A stretch of DNA of 64,000 bases, taken from Moraxella bovoculi 237 (GTDB taxonomy: Bacteria; Pseudomonadota; Gammaproteobacteria; Pseudomonadales; Moraxellaceae). The translations under genes and the position numbers were made by a program. Location: positions 186,001-250,000 of the forward strand of contig NZ_AOMT01000005.1 in the NCBI RefSeq assembly GCF_000696305.2, given 5' to 3'. Under the pieces are notes generated by a model, which saw only the letters and a list, made by a program, of their open reading frames with translations, did no database searches and was not told where the DNA came from. Within the stretch, counting starts at the first letter, position 1. Each line of letters begins with the position of its first letter. This document shows positions 1 through 8,287 of this stretch, piece by piece.

Positions 1-130
1 TTTGAACTTTTTGTGCGCCGTCAGTTACTGCGTCGCCAGCTTTTGATACGTCTTTGCCAAGACCTTTAACGGTGTTGCAACCAGTTAGAACAAAAGCAGC
101 AGCAACAGCAGCGATGATTAGTTTTTTCAT
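1..130 (-). CDS. Entericidin-like small lipoprotein (3' end outside window)
   Basis: Starts at an ATG read leftwards from position 130, with an AAGGAA ribosome site just upstream. The first 43 codons are visible and the gene then runs off the window. The N-terminus is a lipoprotein signal ending in LTGC, so Cys18 would be lipidated and the protein membrane anchored. After the Cys comes NTVKGLGKDVSKAGDAV, close to the EcnA/EcnB entericidin pattern. Family members are about 45-50 residues, so only a few residues are missing. Entericidins are small cell-envelope lipoproteins linked to stress and lysis balance in enterobacteria; the role here is inferred from similarity only. Confidence 0.8.
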   Translation of the reverse strand, partial: MKKLIIAAVAAAFVLTGCNTVKGLGKDVSKAGDAVTDGAQKVQ

Positions 131-160
131 GGGAATTTCCTTAAAAAATTGGGGTTGGAA

Positions 161-183
161 TAAGTTCTTTTTTAATGAACTTA
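161..183. repeat. Inverted repeat in the leader of the entericidin-like gene
   Basis: TAAGTTC and GAACTTA form perfect 7-base arms around a 9-base A/T loop, about 30 bases upstream of the lipoprotein start codon. It could be a leader hairpin or an operator. No function can be assigned from sequence. Confidence 0.35.
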
Positions 184-276
184 AACTTATATTAGCGAAA
201 TTTTGAACAACTTTGTGTAATTGTATGTAACTTTAAGTTATTAAATGTCAACTTAAAAGTTTATTAATCCAAGACC

Positions 277-813
277 ATGACCACTATCCATATTGTATTA
301 TTTTCACCCAAGATTCCAAATAACACCGGCAATATCATCCGTCTGTGTGCAAATACAGGTGCAAAGCTGCATTTGGTACGACCTTTGGCGTTTGAACTTG
401 ATGATACCAAGCTAAAACGAGCAGGGCTGGATTATCACGAATACGCCCAAATGCGGGTGTATGAGAACTGGAGAGAATGCCGAGATGCGCTGAGGGCTCA
501 GGGTATTCATAAGATGGTTGCGATGACGACGAAGTTTAGCCATTCTTTCTATGAATATGATTTTAACCATGTTGATGGCGGTGATGTTGCGCTTGTATTT
601 GGTTCTGAGACGGACGGTCTGCCTCAGGATGTGCGTGATGACATCGGTTCGGATAATTGGCTAAGGCTGCCGATGCTGCCAGAGTCTCGCAGCCTTAACC
701 TTGCCAATTCGGTGTCTATCTGCCTGTATGAGATATGGCGACAGCTTGACTTTACGGGAGATGTTGGCGAGAGTGTGGGTTATCATCGACTATCGTCTCG
801 TCCTGAGGATTGA
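277..813 (+). CDS. trmL: tRNA (cytidine/uridine-34 2'-O)-methyltransferase
   Basis: A SPOUT-fold methyltransferase of 178 residues, a little longer than the roughly 155-residue E. coli TrmL. It methylates the 2'-OH of the wobble nucleotide in tRNA-Leu isoacceptors using S-adenosylmethionine. The N-terminal IPNNTGNIIRLCANTG stretch, the central VFGSETDGLP and the C-terminal LPMLPESRSLNLANSVSI are the three SPOUT motifs that make the trefoil knot and cofactor pocket. It is a stand-alone gene followed by a terminator shared with the convergent tus genes. The start has only a weak ribosome site. Confidence 0.95.
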   Translation: MTTIHIVLFSPKIPNNTGNIIRLCANTGAKLHLVRPLAFELDDTKLKRAGLDYHEYAQMRVYENWRECRDALRAQGIHKMVAMTTKFSHSFYEYDFNHVDGGDVALVFGSETDGLPQDVRDDIGSDNWLRLPMLPESRSLNLANSVSICLYEIWRQLDFTGDVGESVGYHRLSSRPED

Positions 814-827
814 TCGGTTTTAATATT

Positions 828-857
828 AAAGGCGATGTTTTGTGCATCGCCTTTTTG
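828..857. terminator. Bidirectional rho-independent terminator between trmL and tusE
   Basis: AAAGGCGATG pairs with CATCGCCTTT around a 7-base loop and is followed by a T-run; the A-run on the other side serves the convergent tusE transcript. Confidence 0.85.
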
Positions 858-881
858 TTTAGGGTTATTTAGCTTTAGGTT

Positions 882-1199
882 TTATAGGCAATTCGGTGGC
901 TTGGGCAGTCCTGCGATGCGATTCACGTGACGTGCCACTAGGCCTGTGTTAAATAATGCTTGTAATTTGGCATTATTAATCTCATCATCGGGTAGGGTAG
1001 ATGATAAATGCTTGATAAGTGGGCGTGTGGCGGGACTGTGATGATATTTATCAAAAAAAGCCCGCACTTGCATTAAGATTCGATAGTGAACATCGGTAAG
1101 CTCGACATCCAGCGCATCCGCCAAAGTCTGTGCGACACTTAGCGTCCATTGTGTGTGGTCTTGGAGGTGTCCATCAGCATCTAATACTAAGTCTGTCAT
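882..1199 (-). CDS. tusE: Sulfur relay protein TusE (DsrC family)
   Basis: A 105-residue DsrC/TusE protein. It ends in PPNCL, carrying the conserved penultimate cysteine (Cys104) that accepts a persulfide from TusBCD and hands it to MnmA for 2-thiouridine formation in tRNA. The N-terminal LDADGHLQDHTQWTLSVAQ and the RPLIKHL region are typical of the family. The start codon overlaps the tusC stop by one base, so the genes are translationally coupled. mnmC, which acts on the same U34 base, lies elsewhere in this window. Confidence 0.93.
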   Translation of the reverse strand: MTDLVLDADGHLQDHTQWTLSVAQTLADALDVELTDVHYRILMQVRAFFDKYHHSPATRPLIKHLSSTLPDDEINNAKLQALFNTGLVARHVNRIAGLPKPPNCL

Positions 1200-1507
1200 T
1201 AAAACTCCAATATGCTGTCAAATAAAGACAAATCAACTTGCGCACTTTCTGTCTGTGTAAGCATGTCCTTGATAGCATCATCGAATTGATTAACATCAAA
1301 CGTCGTCCAAGCCTTGGGCAGGTCGTACAGTTCAAGCGATTGAACCATGCCATAGAGGCGCGATTCCTTATCTGCTAAGATAACATTAGACTTGTCCGCA
1401 AAATAAAACTGCACCTCGTGATCGAAGCTTGCTAGGGTAAAACCTAACGCGATCGCTTCATAAGTGATTAGCTCACTGTCTGATTTTATATTGATTAAGA
1501 ATCTCAT
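1199..1507 (-). CDS. tusC: Sulfur relay protein TusC-like (DsrF family)
   Basis: A 102-residue DsrE/F-like protein between tusD and tusE. The MVQSLELYDLPKAWTTFD stretch and the end FDSILEF match the TusC ending (LGLYDI... and YDVILRF in E. coli), so I call it TusC rather than TusB. Members of the TusBCD hexamer relay sulfur from TusA to TusE. It is shorter than the usual 115-120 residues and weakly conserved at the N-terminus. No separate tusB reading frame exists before tusE. Confidence 0.75.
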   Translation of the reverse strand: MRFLINIKSDSELITYEAIALGFTLASFDHEVQFYFADKSNVILADKESRLYGMVQSLELYDLPKAWTTFDVNQFDDAIKDMLTQTESAQVDLSLFDSILEF

Positions 1508-1519
1508 GCCAATCTCTCA

Positions 1520-1900
1520 CTAAAACTGAATCACGGTGGCGCCGTCATCAATCCGTAATGCCAACTCTGATAGCCCAACCAGGCGAAAGGGCGCGCGTAG
1601 ATTATCGCCATTAAGACCGTGTCGATTGGCGTTATCGACATCAGTAATACCGCGCGCCAATGCCGTGCTGACACAGACGGGTAGGTCTAGATTGTGCTGC
1701 TTTGAAAGTTTCACCCATTCATCGCTAATGCTGGGCACATCGGCGGTTTGCCAAAGTAGGCGGCTGGCTGTATATGCGCCATCACCATAAAAAAATACGC
1801 TAAGCATCTCGCCAGCTGTTAAGCGTTCTTGGGCGGTGTGTAGTGCCTGTTTGCTCTGGTTGCTGTGAGGGCTTGAAGTGATGAGTAATAAAGTTGCCAT
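1520..1900 (-). CDS. tusD: Sulfur relay protein TusD (DsrE family)
   Basis: A 126-residue DsrE-like protein, first gene of the tusD-tusC-tusE operon. The segment LDLPVCVSTALARGI carries the active cysteine (about residue 76) that holds the persulfide in TusD. The N-terminal LLITSSPHSNQSKQALHTA and FFYGDGAYTA are family hallmarks. Twelve bases separate it from tusC. It acts in the cytoplasm in the 2-thiolation pathway for tRNA wobble uridine. Confidence 0.92.
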   Translation of the reverse strand: MATLLLITSSPHSNQSKQALHTAQERLTAGEMLSVFFYGDGAYTASRLLWQTADVPSISDEWVKLSKQHNLDLPVCVSTALARGITDVDNANRHGLNGDNLRAPFRLVGLSELALRIDDGATVIQF

Positions 1901-1991
1901 AAATCAAAAAATCACCAAATTTATGCTTATTATAGCCTAATTTTTGGTGTAAAATGGCAAAAATTGAGCGGCTTTTTAAAATTTATCCATC

Positions 1992-4784
1992 ATGATGACA
2001 TCTGTATTCACACCCAATCAAACCGAGCTTGAGATTCTAAGTCTTGCCAGTCCTTTTGCTTACTCAGTGTACGATAAAAAAATTGACGAGGCACAAGCAT
2101 TCTTGGGGGAGTTTGGCTTTGAGCGTGCGTTGACCCGAGGTGATTTTGATGTGCTGATTGGGCGTTTTGCAGCGCATTCCGATGAAAACGCTGTCATGAC
2201 AGGGTTTAGACAGCTTCGTAATCTACTCATGCTAAAATGGGTCTGGCAGGATGCGCTGGGCGTGATAGAGCTTGAAAAGTTGATGGGTGAGCTCTCAGAA
2301 TTTACCAACGCCTGCATCTGCCATGCCAAAAACCACGTCTATGATAGGTTGGTTGAGAGATATGGCGTGCCGATGACGGTGGTCGAGGGGCGAAAACAGG
2401 TAGATGAATTCGCCGTGATCGCCATGGGTAAGTTGGGTGCGATGGAGCTGAATTTATCCAGTGATATTGATTTGATCTTTATTCATAAGGGTGTGGGCGA
2501 GACTGACACGAGCGAACACGGCAGAAAAAGCATCGACAATCAAAAATTCATGACCAATCTGGGTCGTGGCATCATCCGTCTGCTCGATGAGGTGACGGCA
2601 GATGGCTTTGTGTTTCGAGTGGACATGCGACTGCGCCCGTGGGGTGATGGTTCGCCGCTTGTGATGACGACGGCCGCACTTAAGAAGTATTTTGGTCAGC
2701 ATGGACGTACTTGGGAGAGATTTGCTTGGCTAAAAGCACGAGTAGTGAATGAGGTTTCTGAGCCGTTCTTGACCCAAATACTCAATCTGCGCAAGAACTT
2801 CGTCTATCGTTATTATATTGACTACAGTGCGTTCGGTGCGCTGCGTGAGATGAAGTCGATGATCGTCAGCCAGCAGACGCAGCGTCAGGATCTAGATAAT
2901 GTCAAGCTGGGTGTTGGTGGTATTCGTGACATTGAATTTATCGTGCAGGCATTCGCACTGATATATGGTGGCCATCAGGCGGCGCTCGGAGAGAATTTAT
3001 CCTGTCTTGCTGCCATCGGTGTGCTTGATGAGTTTGATTATCTGTCCCGCGCTGAGGCGGATGAGTTGGCGTCAGCTTATCGATTCTTAAGACGGCTAGA
3101 GCACGCCATCCAAGCACGCCACGACAAACAAACTCAAAAACTTCCTGACGACCTCGATGAATTAACTGCCATCGCTCAGATTATGGGGTTTGATGGTGTT
3201 GATGATTTTCGGCAGGTGCTTGACACGCATCGGCAAAAGGTGTCTGTGCCTTTTGAGCGCATGGTGACGGATCGTCAAAGTCCTACCCAGGAGCTCAGTG
3301 ACACTAAGGATGCTTGGCAAGAAATCAAAGACGTGCTAAGTGATGAAAGCGTACAAGCGCTTGATGAATTCATGTCATCAAAGTTGGTGCAGGGTCTGGA
3401 TGATGAACCAAAATCCCGCCTAGAATCTGCCTATCCCATCATATTACACGCGCTATTAGAGCACGCCAAAAAAGATGGTGTAGAGCGTGCAGACATGGCA
3501 GTATCAAGGTTGGTGAGCTTGCTTGAGGCGATATGTCGCCGCTCGATTTATCTTGTGATGATCGCTGAGAACCCAAATGCCACCATTGCGCTCATCCCGA
3601 TGTTGTCAGCAAGTCCATGGATCGCCAAAGAGCTGGCTTTATACCCCATGCTGCTGGATAACTTTTTACAAAAGCGCTATTTGCATTTGCCCGATAAAGC
3701 AGAACTTGCCGACATTCTGCGTCAAAGCTTGCTTCGGGTGGAGCGTTTTGATGATGAAAGTTATTTGGCAAATATTCGATTATTTAAAAAGACTCAAGTT
3801 TTGGCTGTGGCGACTGCCGATGTGTTGGGGCTGCGTCATATCATGAAAGTTTCTGACAGCTTAACGTTCATCGCTGAGGTGGTGGTGGAGTCAGCACTGT
3901 ATCGTGCCTTTGATGAATTGGTGTGTAAGCACGGCTATCCAATGCTACAAAATGGCGAGAGAGCAAGTCATGCGCACATTGGCTTTGCAATCATTGGCTA
4001 TGGCAAGCTTGGTGGCATTGAGATGTCTTACGCCTCCGATTTGGATGTGGTGTTCTTACATGAGATCGATGAAAAGGCAGACACGGATGGTGAGCGTGCG
4101 GTGAGCGGCATGAAATTCGCCTCTCGCCTGATCCAAAAGATTCTCACCTATCTGACCACACAGACCCGCGATGGTCGCGCTTATGAGATTGACATGAGGC
4201 TTCGACCTTCGGGTAATGCTGGCGTGATGGTGGTCTCTTCGCATGCGTTCGAGATGTATCAGCATGACAAGGCGTGGGCATGGGAACATCAAGCGTTGGT
4301 GCGGGCGCGTGCCATCGCTGGGGATGTGCGCGTGATGGCAAGCTTTGATAAGATTCGCACTGACATTCTAACCAAGCCTTATGATAAGGCGAAAGTGCGT
4401 ACGGATGTCATCGAGATGCGCCAAAAGATGCAAACCCATCTGGGCAATAAAGACAGTGGGAGGGCGGAGTATCAATTCCATCTAAAACAGGACTTTGGCG
4501 GTCTGGTGGATATTGAGTTCTTGGCGCAGTATGTGGTGCTTGCCTTTGCTCATGATTACCCGAACCTGGCCATATGGTCGGATAATGTTCGTATCTTTGA
4601 GGAAGTAGCGAAAACTGGGCTGTGGAGCGTGGAGCGCTGCGAGAAATTAATCCAAAGCTATCTAAATCTACGCAAAAAAACCCATGAACTTGCTCTGATG
4701 GAGCAAAAAATCATCGTCCAAGACGACACTTGGCAGGAGACTCGTGAGTTTGTCCGCGGGGTTTGGGATGGGGTGTTAGGTTAG
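1992..4784 (+). CDS. glnE: Bifunctional glutamine synthetase adenylyltransferase/deadenylase
   Basis: A 930-residue enzyme that adds AMP to, and phosphorolytically removes it from, a tyrosine of glutamine synthetase, tuning ammonia assimilation. Two nucleotidyltransferase domains are seen. The N-terminal deadenylase has GKLGAMELNLSSDIDLIFIH near residue 143; the C-terminal adenylylase has GKLGGIEMSYASDLDVVFLH near residue 670. Both keep the paired acidic DxD metal ligands. The length is normal for the family. The start is ATG-ATG with a weak ribosome site, so either Met is possible. It converges on the glycosyltransferase gene with a 1-base gap and no visible terminator between them. GATC is at ordinary density here, unlike the next block. 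Confidence 0.96.
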   Translation: MMTSVFTPNQTELEILSLASPFAYSVYDKKIDEAQAFLGEFGFERALTRGDFDVLIGRFAAHSDENAVMTGFRQLRNLLMLKWVWQDALGVIELEKLMGELSEFTNACICHAKNHVYDRLVERYGVPMTVVEGRKQVDEFAVIAMGKLGAMELNLSSDIDLIFIHKGVGETDTSEHGRKSIDNQKFMTNLGRGIIRLLDEVTADGFVFRVDMRLRPWGDGSPLVMTTAALKKYFGQHGRTWERFAWLKARVVNEVSEPFLTQILNLRKNFVYRYYIDYSAFGALREMKSMIVSQQTQRQDLDNVKLGVGGIRDIEFIVQAFALIYGGHQAALGENLSCLAAIGVLDEFDYLSRAEADELASAYRFLRRLEHAIQARHDKQTQKLPDDLDELTAIAQIMGFDGVDDFRQVLDTHRQKVSVPFERMVTDRQSPTQELSDTKDAWQEIKDVLSDESVQALDEFMSSKLVQGLDDEPKSRLESAYPIILHALLEHAKKDGVERADMAVSRLVSLLEAICRRSIYLVMIAENPNATIALIPMLSASPWIAKELALYPMLLDNFLQKRYLHLPDKAELADILRQSLLRVERFDDESYLANIRLFKKTQVLAVATADVLGLRHIMKVSDSLTFIAEVVVESALYRAFDELVCKHGYPMLQNGERASHAHIGFAIIGYGKLGGIEMSYASDLDVVFLHEIDEKADTDGERAVSGMKFASRLIQKILTYLTTQTRDGRAYEIDMRLRPSGNAGVMVVSSHAFEMYQHDKAWAWEHQALVRARAIAGDVRVMASFDKIRTDILTKPYDKAKVRTDVIEMRQKMQTHLGNKDSGRAEYQFHLKQDFGGLVDIEFLAQYVVLAFAHDYPNLAIWSDNVRIFEEVAKTGLWSVERCEKLIQSYLNLRKKTHELALMEQKIIVQDDTWQETREFVRGVWDGVLG

Positions 4785-4785
4785 G

Positions 4786-6003
4786 TTAGTCCATGACTTC
4801 ATTATTAAATATTTGTTTGGCAAAATTTTGCCATGAAATGGGCTGATAATGTTGTTTTATGTGCTGCTCTTTTTGGGTGATGTAATCGGGATTATTGATT
4901 AAAAACAAGAACTTATCACACCAAGCATTGACATCATGCGGACTGACATAGTCAATAAAATCACCACCTGCTTCTGGCAGGGCACCTGCATTTGATGCTA
5001 AACAGTATTTGCCCATAGAGAGGGATTCTGCCACAGGTAAGCCATAACCTTCGATAAATGAAGGATATAGCGTAAACCAACAATGTTTAAATAAAGTGAT
5101 GAGTTGGTGGTCAGTAATGTTATTTAGCATGACAATCTTGTCTTTAATGCGTTCATCGGTGGTTAGGTTATGTAATAGTTCATCAACTTTCCAGCCTTGC
5201 CTGCCAACAAAATAAACTTTTGGCAAATGGTCAATGCCTTTTTCTAATAATTGAAGATACATCTCATAAATCAAGGCATGGTTTTTACGAATCTCAATGG
5301 TGGAAACAAACAGCAAATAAGGTTCATGGATTAAAGATTGTATAAAAGTATCATCACTACCACTATCTGCTTTGGTATGCAAATCACAACCCAAGGTTAA
5401 AACCTGCATGGGGACAAGTGGTAGGTTATTTTTTTAATAATAATCTATAAGTTCATGTTTGGTAAAGTTAGAATTGCAATAGAAAATATCCACCACTTTG
5501 GCAGCTTCTTTTATGTACTCAAAAAATAATTGAGTATTGGCATTAAAAAAATATTGGGGATAATTAATGGGAATTAAATCATGGCACAAAACTTTTAAAG
5601 TAATATCCTTTCTTTTTTTGACGAATGCAAAAGAACGCATTTCAAGATGACCAAGTTTTTGCCCAACACCGATAATCGTGTCATTATCATTAAAGCAATG
5701 ATTAACAATACCAAATAAAAATTTGATTTTATTAATTCTTTTTAAAACACTTCTTTTAAATTTCTCAGGAAACTTAGGCTTGGTTGTCTGTGGATAATTG
5801 CCATTTTTTAAGTTTTGTAATGTTTGGCGTAATTTTTCATTTTCAATAATCACAAAACCCATGCGGTCATCAAATGTACAAAAGCCGATGGTTTTTCCTT
5901 GTTGTTGCAATTGGTAAGCGTACAGGCATAACTCGTATTCGGTGCGAGCAATGCCAGAGAATTTGGTTTCAAATAAAATATTTGAGATGTTAATCCAAAT
6001 CAT
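4786..6003 (-). pseudogene. Glycosyltransferase family 4, interrupted by an in-frame TAA
   Basis: Two consecutive open stretches in one frame (6003 down to 5434, and 5433 down to 4786) make a single family-4 glycosyltransferase of about 405 codons, the normal length. They are split by one TAA at 5434-5436. The N-terminal half has an acceptor-domain look (CHDLIPINYP, FYCNSNFTKHELIDYY). The C-terminal half has the donor-binding fold: FVSTIEIRKNH, VYFVGRQGW and YPSFIEGYGLPVAESLSMG, which includes the E-x7-E motif. The codon after the stop continues in frame, so no frameshift is involved. A restart at 5409 could make only the donor half. Last gene of the minus-strand glycan cluster and A/T rich. 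A nonsense mutation is the simplest reading. Confidence 0.85.
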
Positions 6004-6027
6004 AATGACTCTCTTGGGTGGAGAAAA

Positions 6028-6858
6028 TTATTCTTTAAATTTGCCCATGGATTTTAGGGTGTTTTTAAAGAGTCTGGCGAAAACGATGTATGTGCTGGAT
6101 AAAAAATTAAGCCAAGTGCCTTGATTCACCACATAGCCTTTGTGACTTGCATAATGCCCTTTTAGGACTTTTGTGTGAGCGGTATTAGACTCTAAGGCGC
6201 TATAAACAAAGCCGATGTCTTTATCAAATCTTTCAAAGCGAATGGAGTGTAAATGTTTTATTTCGTGAATGGCTTTGGTGTATGCAAGGGGACCTGTAAC
6301 GAACAATACGCCACGCTTGCCATAACTATGCACACCATAGTGCCATGCTCGGTAATTTAAAATGTTATCCACGACTGAATCTAATATATGTTTCATGACG
6401 GGTGAATGTTTTTCACAGATGATAAACCATTGTTGGTATTCGCCATCTTTGATGCCAAGCTCTTCGGTAAGATATAAAAATTTACCCGTGCCTTCGTCTT
6501 TTTGCCCTGCTTCATTTTGCCATTGGGTAACAATAAAGTTATCATCGGGCTTGATGACTTCACTTAATGGATGGATGCAAGTGCTTTTGATGTCAAGATA
6601 TACACCGCCTTCATGGTAGAGTACCAAATAGCGGAATAAATCGGCTTTGGCTGCTCCATAGACAGGATTGATGCGATGATAAGCATCCAAAATCCGACCA
6701 TCGTCATGTACCTTGATGTATGCCAATACAGCAGCATCATCATAAAAACGGTATTCCCAATCAGGATTTTTATCCTTAAGTTCGGCAACAATCGGAGCAA
6801 TGGGTGTTGGCAGCGTTTGGGTTTTATAGGTTTGATGAATGATTTTAGGAATTGCCAT
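6028..6858 (-). CDS. Glycosyltransferase family 32 (capsule/LOS sugar transferase)
   Basis: A 276-residue protein starting MAIPKIIHQTYKT, the classic opening of the Gly_transf_sug (DXD) family. The segment KADLFRYLVLYHEGGVYLDIKS holds the DxD metal/nucleotide-sugar site. I chose the ATG at 6858 because homologues begin at IPKIIHQ, an AGGA ribosome site precedes it, and a longer reading would only run back into manC. It overlaps the manC end by 14 bases. The C-terminal 40 residues are hydrophobic and basic, suggesting membrane association. With manC upstream a mannosyltransferase role is plausible, but the sugar is not proven. Confidence 0.85.
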   Translation of the reverse strand: MAIPKIIHQTYKTQTLPTPIAPIVAELKDKNPDWEYRFYDDAAVLAYIKVHDDGRILDAYHRINPVYGAAKADLFRYLVLYHEGGVYLDIKSTCIHPLSEVIKPDDNFIVTQWQNEAGQKDEGTGKFLYLTEELGIKDGEYQQWFIICEKHSPVMKHILDSVVDNILNYRAWHYGVHSYGKRGVLFVTGPLAYTKAIHEIKHLHSIRFERFDKDIGFVYSALESNTAHTKVLKGHYASHKGYVVNQGTWLNFLSSTYIVFARLFKNTLKSMGKFKE

Positions 6859-8272
6859 TGCCAGTCCTACCATAAATGTCATCAAAACGAACGATGTCAT
6901 CTTCGCCCAAGTAGTCGCCAGATTGCACTTCGATAATCTCCAGTGGAATCTTACCAGGGTTCTCCAAAGAATGGGTTTCACCAAGGGGGATATATACCGA
7001 CTCGTTTTTTGCTAATAAAAAACTCTTATCTGCTTTATGGATTTTTGCGGTGCCATTTACCACAATCCAATGTTCAGAGCGGTGATGGTGCATTTGCAAA
7101 GACAGCTTTTGGCCGGGATTGACAACGATGTGCTTGACTTGATAGCCTGTATCCTTGGCAAGGCTGTCATAATGACCCCAAGGGCGATACGCTTCTCGAT
7201 GAATGTCGTGTTCGTATCGGTCGTTGTTCTTGATTTTTTGAACAATGTGCTTTATGTCTTGGGCGTGGTCTTTATTTGCAACCAAAATGGCATCTTTGGT
7301 TTCAACCACGACCAAATTCTCCACCCCCACCAAAGTGATTAGGCGATTTTCACTATGAGCATAGTTATTATGACTGTTGTGGGTGATGACATCGCCAATT
7401 AAGATATTGTTTTCTTGGTCTTTGGTTTGGATGTCCCATAATGCCGACCAAGAACCAACATCGCTCCAGCCTGCATTTAAAGCAACAACCACTGCATTGT
7501 TGGTGTTCTCCATGACGGCATAATCAATAGAGTCAGAGCGACAGCTTTCAAAAATGGCTTTATCAATGCGAATAAAATCCAAGTCTTTCTGGGTGTTTAG
7601 CATGGCTTTTTGGCATACGTCTGCAATATCAGGCGCATGAGTGGCCAGCTCCTTTAGATACTGACTTGCCTTAAACATGAACATCCCACTATTCCACAAA
7701 AAATCTCCGCTTTTCAGGTAGTTTTGGGCGGTAGCGTAATCGGGCTTTTCTACAAAGGTGTCAATATGGTGCCCGTGTAATAAGGCTTTGCCTTGTTTGA
7801 TGTAGCCGTAACCTGTCTCGGGATGTGTGGGCGTGATGCCAAAAGTGACCATGTTGTCTTGCAGGGCAAGCTCATGGGCGTTGATGATACTTTCGGTAAA
7901 TGCTTTTTCATCATTGATGACATGGTCAGCAGGCAACACAAGCATGACGGCATCGTCATTTTTCTTTAGGTGATATGCCACCAAAGCAGTTGCAGGGGCG
8001 GTATTTTTGCCAACAGGTTCAAGAATAATGGTTGGATGAACACCAATCTTACGCACTTGTTCTGCTACTAAAAAACGATGTTCTTCATTGCAGATTAATA
8101 TGGGTTCAGCACAATTTAATTCTTTTAAACGCAGAACGGTTTTTTGCAGTAGAGTGTGTTCATCCAGCCCCAAAGTAAGAAATTGTTTTGGGTATTTAGT
8201 TCTTGACAAGGGCCATAGCCGAGTACCGCTACCGCCAGCCATGATGACAGGAATGATGTTGGTGGAATGCAT
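6845..8272 (-). CDS. manC: Mannose-1-phosphate guanylyltransferase / mannose-6-phosphate isomerase
   Basis: A 475-residue type-II bifunctional enzyme. The N-terminal nucleotidyltransferase domain carries MAGGSGTRLWPLSR near residues 12-25 and LPADHVI. The C-terminal cupin isomerase domain carries RPWGHYDSL and the zinc-ligand stretch MHHHRSEHWIVV. It converts fructose-6-phosphate-derived mannose phosphate to GDP-mannose for surface glycans. It lies 15 bases after the tandem GT2 gene and overlaps the GT32 gene, so these form one transcription unit. GDP-mannose supply argues that at least one neighbouring transferase uses mannose or a GDP-mannose-derived sugar. Confidence 0.96.
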   Translation of the reverse strand: MHSTNIIPVIMAGGSGTRLWPLSRTKYPKQFLTLGLDEHTLLQKTVLRLKELNCAEPILICNEEHRFLVAEQVRKIGVHPTIILEPVGKNTAPATALVAYHLKKNDDAVMLVLPADHVINDEKAFTESIINAHELALQDNMVTFGITPTHPETGYGYIKQGKALLHGHHIDTFVEKPDYATAQNYLKSGDFLWNSGMFMFKASQYLKELATHAPDIADVCQKAMLNTQKDLDFIRIDKAIFESCRSDSIDYAVMENTNNAVVVALNAGWSDVGSWSALWDIQTKDQENNILIGDVITHNSHNNYAHSENRLITLVGVENLVVVETKDAILVANKDHAQDIKHIVQKIKNNDRYEHDIHREAYRPWGHYDSLAKDTGYQVKHIVVNPGQKLSLQMHHHRSEHWIVVNGTAKIHKADKSFLLAKNESVYIPLGETHSLENPGKIPLEIIEVQSGDYLGEDDIVRFDDIYGRTGNGNS

Positions 8273-8287
8273 AATGATGTTCCTATT

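Noticed and set aside
5428-5434. A7 run beside the GT4 stop codon as a phase-variation switch
   Set aside because: The stop uses the first two A residues of the run, so it remains whatever the tract length; slippage would not restore the gene.
6859-6984. Extended N-terminus for the GT32 protein
   Set aside because: The extra 42 residues lie inside manC coding sequence and do not resemble the family.
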